This document shows positions 60,411 to 64,000 of a stretch of 64,000 nt of DNA, piece by piece. Both the position numbers and the translations under genes were made by a program. The notes beneath the pieces were generated by a model. It saw only the letters and a list, made by a program, of their open reading frames with translations, did no database searches and was not told the DNA's origin. Numbering within the stretch: position 1 is the stretch's first letter; the number at the start of each line of letters is the position of its first letter. The stretch comes from Nansenia antarctica (Eukaryota > Chordata > Actinopteri > Argentiniformes > Microstomatidae), in contig OZ022339.1 of the NCBI GenBank assembly GCA_963989245.1, forward strand, positions 39,835,000 to 39,898,999. Direction: 5' to 3'.

Positions 60411-60500
60411 CACCGTGTGCCAATGCAAGGGAGTGAGCCTGTGGCCACACCAGTGTACCGTGTGCCAATGCAAGGGAGTGAACCCGTGGCCACACCAGTG
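60411..60500 (+). repeat. 45-bp tandem duplication
   Basis: Two copies of a 45-bp unit (ACCGTGTGCCAATGCAAGGG...) differ at two positions. The unit length keeps an open frame, giving CQCKGVxxWPHQC twice, but nothing marks it as a gene. Confidence 0.85.
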
Positions 60501-60664
60501 TGTGTGAAGATGTTCTTCCATTGAGGTAGGCCTAGGTCAAAAGAAGCAAACAACAACGTACGTAAAGCTAGCCTATAGCGCACACACACAAACATGCCAA
60601 GCAACATACCATAGGCTAATCAAATGTCAAGACAAACCCCAAAAAACACATGCAAAGTAAGTCA

Positions 60665-60666
<2 letters not shown>

Positions 60667-60720
<54 letters not shown>
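60667..60720 (+). repeat. (CA)n microsatellite
   Basis: About 27 CA units. Confidence 0.95.
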
Positions 60721-60726
<6 letters not shown>

Positions 60727-61563
60727 AAAACAACAGGATTCTAGTCACAAAATGCACACTTATAATGCACATAATAAGTTGAGCACACGTATAATCATCC
60801 AGCTGCATGCCACACTCAAATAGATTGCAAAAGATGTCAACCCTGTAGGCTAAATTAAATACTAGGCTATCATAATTGTACTCCAGGAGAAACTTTTGAA
60901 AGAGCAACATTTCCCTCTTCTGCATTTTCATTTATAGGTGGGGTGGAATCTTGACCTACTTTCCCCTATTTGAGCATTAGCCATCTAGATTTGCCACTGG
61001 CTAAGGCCAAGGCTCCTTGTTAGTTGAGCCAGAATACAATGATCATTTCCTGACAGAGAATTGTAAAAACATTTTATTTTTTATTGTAAATAGGCTAATC
61101 CACTATCGAAAAGTGGAAGCAGTTTGCATAATGTTTGGTGACATGACAAATTATTAACAATCGAAGGCAAATCAATAAAATAAACAGTCCTGTCAATTAA
61201 AATGTGTGAAGACTATTTGAACAATTGTTGTACTTGCCTCTTGGATAAACTAACCTGATTCCAAAGCTCCAAATATACTATATAGTACCTCTTAAAGAGA
61301 AAAATGACAGTAGTTAGGCCTTGCATTTCGGCTCTGTAAATAATAGAGTGATTTTAGGTTGTATGTAGCGAGCAACATGAACAATAGGCCCACATTACTG
61401 CAGTCGAGGTCACCTAGTCATAGAAAAGGCAATAATTCACATTTCTGTGACCCTTCTGTGTGTCTGTGTGTCAAGTGAGGCTGACTGAAATCCATGTCAC
61501 TCACTGTCACTGAGCTGCTTTCTAAGCTGGATCAATGGGAATTTTGAAATGCACAAAGTCAAG

Positions 61564-61565
<2 letters not shown>

Positions 61566-61612
<47 letters not shown>
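61566..61612 (+). repeat. (CA)n microsatellite
   Basis: About 23 CA units. Confidence 0.95.
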
Positions 61613-61614
<2 letters not shown>

Positions 61615-62309
61615 TAGATAAACACTCACTTTAATTCAGAGACCTCCGATTTCTTGTTCCGTTCCTATCATGCGCTCATGGGGATTCATCAGATCACTTT
61701 CCTTTAATTGTCATTACTGTAAGCTCCCGTGGCCAGGGGTGGAATGGGGGCCTTCGCCCAGCCTAACACGGTTGGGATAAAGTCTATCTTTGGGTGGCCT
61801 AAGCCCTCAACTGCAGAGTGCCCACTTTCACAGCCTCTACACCATTGATAAGAATTCCAAGAATTGCAGCGCTAAAGATGCAGATCAACGACAGCAGTCT
61901 AATCTTTTGAAATGCTGAGTTAGATCCGACCTACATCTAGGCTGGGCTTGTTCAAGAGCTGCCCCATGTTCCTTCATCTGGATAATTCCAGCAGTGTGCC
62001 ATAGTACTCCCAAATATCAGATGTTGTAATTAGGCCTACATATTTCTTATGTTTTTTTAAAGCAGGCAATGGCAACAGGCAATGCTGGCCTATACTCGAT
62101 ATACCTCGATATGTGATCGAGGCTAGCTTTTGTGTTTAAACAGTTTGTGTCTTGTGTGGCACCACTCACAAAGGGGACATGCTTGGACAGAATAGGGCTT
62201 ATATTATATTTCTATGGTGGCCCTAGTCACTCACTTCCCCCTGCCATTGTTTGCCACACGGGCAGACGCATGGCAATAGGCCACATTTGATCACACGTGT
62301 ACAGATGTG

Positions 62310-62310
<1 letters not shown>

Positions 62311-62337
<27 letters not shown>
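62311..62337 (+). repeat. (CA)n microsatellite
   Basis: About 13 CA units. Confidence 0.9.
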
Positions 62338-62341
<4 letters not shown>

Positions 62342-62711
62342 AATGTTGTCTCCTCACCAAGCAGACATAAAAGAGGAATAGTCCACAGACCACGCCCTAT
62401 CCAACCACAAGAGCCACACAATGGGGTGACACACTGTCTCCACCAGGCAATTAGAAGTGTGCACAAAATGGCTGCCATGCTACCATCAAGTTAGTTGGCA
62501 GCAGCACAACAGTGGTGATGGAGGAGGTACTGTGACCCATTCACAACATGTGTATCTCCAAATATGAAAGGTATATGGACCTAATGCAAAGTGAGCATCA
62601 TTGATGACACAAAATGGCTGCCATGAAGTAAGGTGAAGAGTGAGAGATTGCAGAGTTGAACAGCTGTTGGATGGGCATAACCAAAGTTTGGTTAAAGCAG
62701 TTCAGGCCTTG

Positions 62712-62803
<92 letters not shown>
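62712..62803 (+). repeat. Long (GT)n microsatellite
   Basis: About 46 pure GT units. Confidence 0.97.
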
Positions 62804-62804
<1 letters not shown>

Positions 62805-62985
62805 GTAAGAAAGCACTTTGGGCAGTTGAGGGTGGAAACACTGCTGAGCTAGGCGTCCACACATTCAAGTCACAAAAAAACAGAACCTTTTAAGAAGAGA
62901 ACCAGATGTGTAATAAATAGGCCTAGTAGGTGTCAGGGGAGGCTGGTGGAGGTAGAAATGGGAGGACCATTGGTTTCAAGCATTA

Positions 62986-63096
<111 letters not shown>

Positions 63097-64000
63097 ATAA
63101 ATTGAAATGAGCTTGTGTATGATTCCGTGTTCCACGGAATTGAACTGCAATAAAGCTGGATGCATTTGGAATTGAATGAGTTCTTTGTGTGCATGGGGTT
63201 CATGATTGTATCTGTGCCAAGTTTGTGTGTGTGATTATGATTGCTTATTGTATCTGAAAAAATAAACTATAAGTATGTAGACTATGTACTGTACATCATA
63301 ATCATCATAATGGCTGGGTTGAGCCTGTCTGTGAGAAAGAAAACCCACATACTTGACCATGAAGTTACTGACTGAAAAGTTCAGCTGTTTTAAAAAAAAA
63401 AGTGTGTGCGTGTGTGTGTGTGTGTGTCTTTTAAACTAACCAGGTCATTCACCCAAGCCACATGCAGGCCCAAGTAAACAGTTCTGCATAATGCAATACT
63501 AATTAACATGTAGCACAAGGCAAAGGTCAATATCCAACAACACCATGTTTCTCATCCACTAGCTGTCAACCCAGTTTCAGTTGAATCAATATTGAAATGA
63601 TGAAGACAACAAAGCTATTAAGCACAGGGAGGCATCTGTCTTTGTTTGGTAGTGTAAAATGACTTTGTTTGGTAGTGTAAAATGACTAAGTCTACTAACT
63701 AATATGCAACTTAACATAATATAGCCTAATGAATATTCCCTGAACCTTTTAATGCTTACCTTCAGTTGAAAGGGATGTATTTCGTTGAGTGAGTGTCTTC
63801 TTAGCTTCTTAGTTAAAGTCTTCAACATCCTGATGAACTTATTTTATTGCTTGTTTTCTCCAAATAATTTGTGTTGCTAAATTGTCACTGGCATGAAGCC
63901 ATGTGACAACCCCAATGATTCATTGAAATGCACAACTTTGTACATTAAAAGGCACAGACTTTCTCTAAAGCAAACAGTTACTACATTCACACACATACAG

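Overview
The window looks like ray-finned (teleost) fish nuclear DNA. It has intron-containing vertebrate genes with GT-AG splice sites, very dense (CA/GT)n and other microsatellites, and a typical fish transposon mix: L2-type LINEs with (ATTC)n tails, a CR1-group LINE, several hAT and Tc1-like DNA transposons, and tRNA-derived SINEs. A 3' element end near 62.93 kb and the general repeat flora point to a teleost, but I cannot name the species. No CRISPR, operon or phage-like structure is present, and no convincing tRNA or rRNA gene was seen.

Layout. Positions 1-31 kb are gene-poor and dominated by transposons: an L2 3' end at the left edge; a three-deep nest at 5.1-9.5 kb (inverted-repeat element, containing a LINE, containing a hAT); two copies of one 45-bp-TIR element at 10.3-11.0 kb and 12.4-14.5 kb, the second inserted in a Tc1 relic and itself hit by a SINE and an L2; a CR1-group LINE at 23.4-25.8 kb; and Tc1 relics at 27.1-29.1 kb. 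Between these lie stretches where I see no gene.

Positions 31.7-42.6 kb hold the two confidently identified genes, head to head: SUPT7L (minus strand, 4 coding exons, 419 aa) and SLC4A1AP/kanadaptin (plus strand, 13 coding exons, 818 aa). All exon phases join cleanly. The 785 bp between their start codons is a probable bidirectional promoter, and this divergent pair is also adjacent in human 2p23. Their introns have collected three non-autonomous hAT elements (each with an 8-bp target duplication or remnant of one), L2 fragments and microsatellites.

Positions 47.1-57.4 kb hold a third, minus-strand multi-exon gene that I could assemble (four solid coding exons plus a weak candidate first exon, about 268 aa) but not name. 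Its long introns carry a 970-bp TIR element, a palindromic MITE and microsatellites. The right end (57.4-64 kb) is non-coding as far as I can see, rich in very long CA/GT tracts, with a short Tc1-type internal-deletion element.

No previously undescribed molecular system is evident. The most distinctive items are the nested element at 5.1-9.5 kb with its cysteine-rich ORF, the unidentified minus-strand gene, and an expandable CT microsatellite that serves as the polypyrimidine tract of an SLC4A1AP exon.
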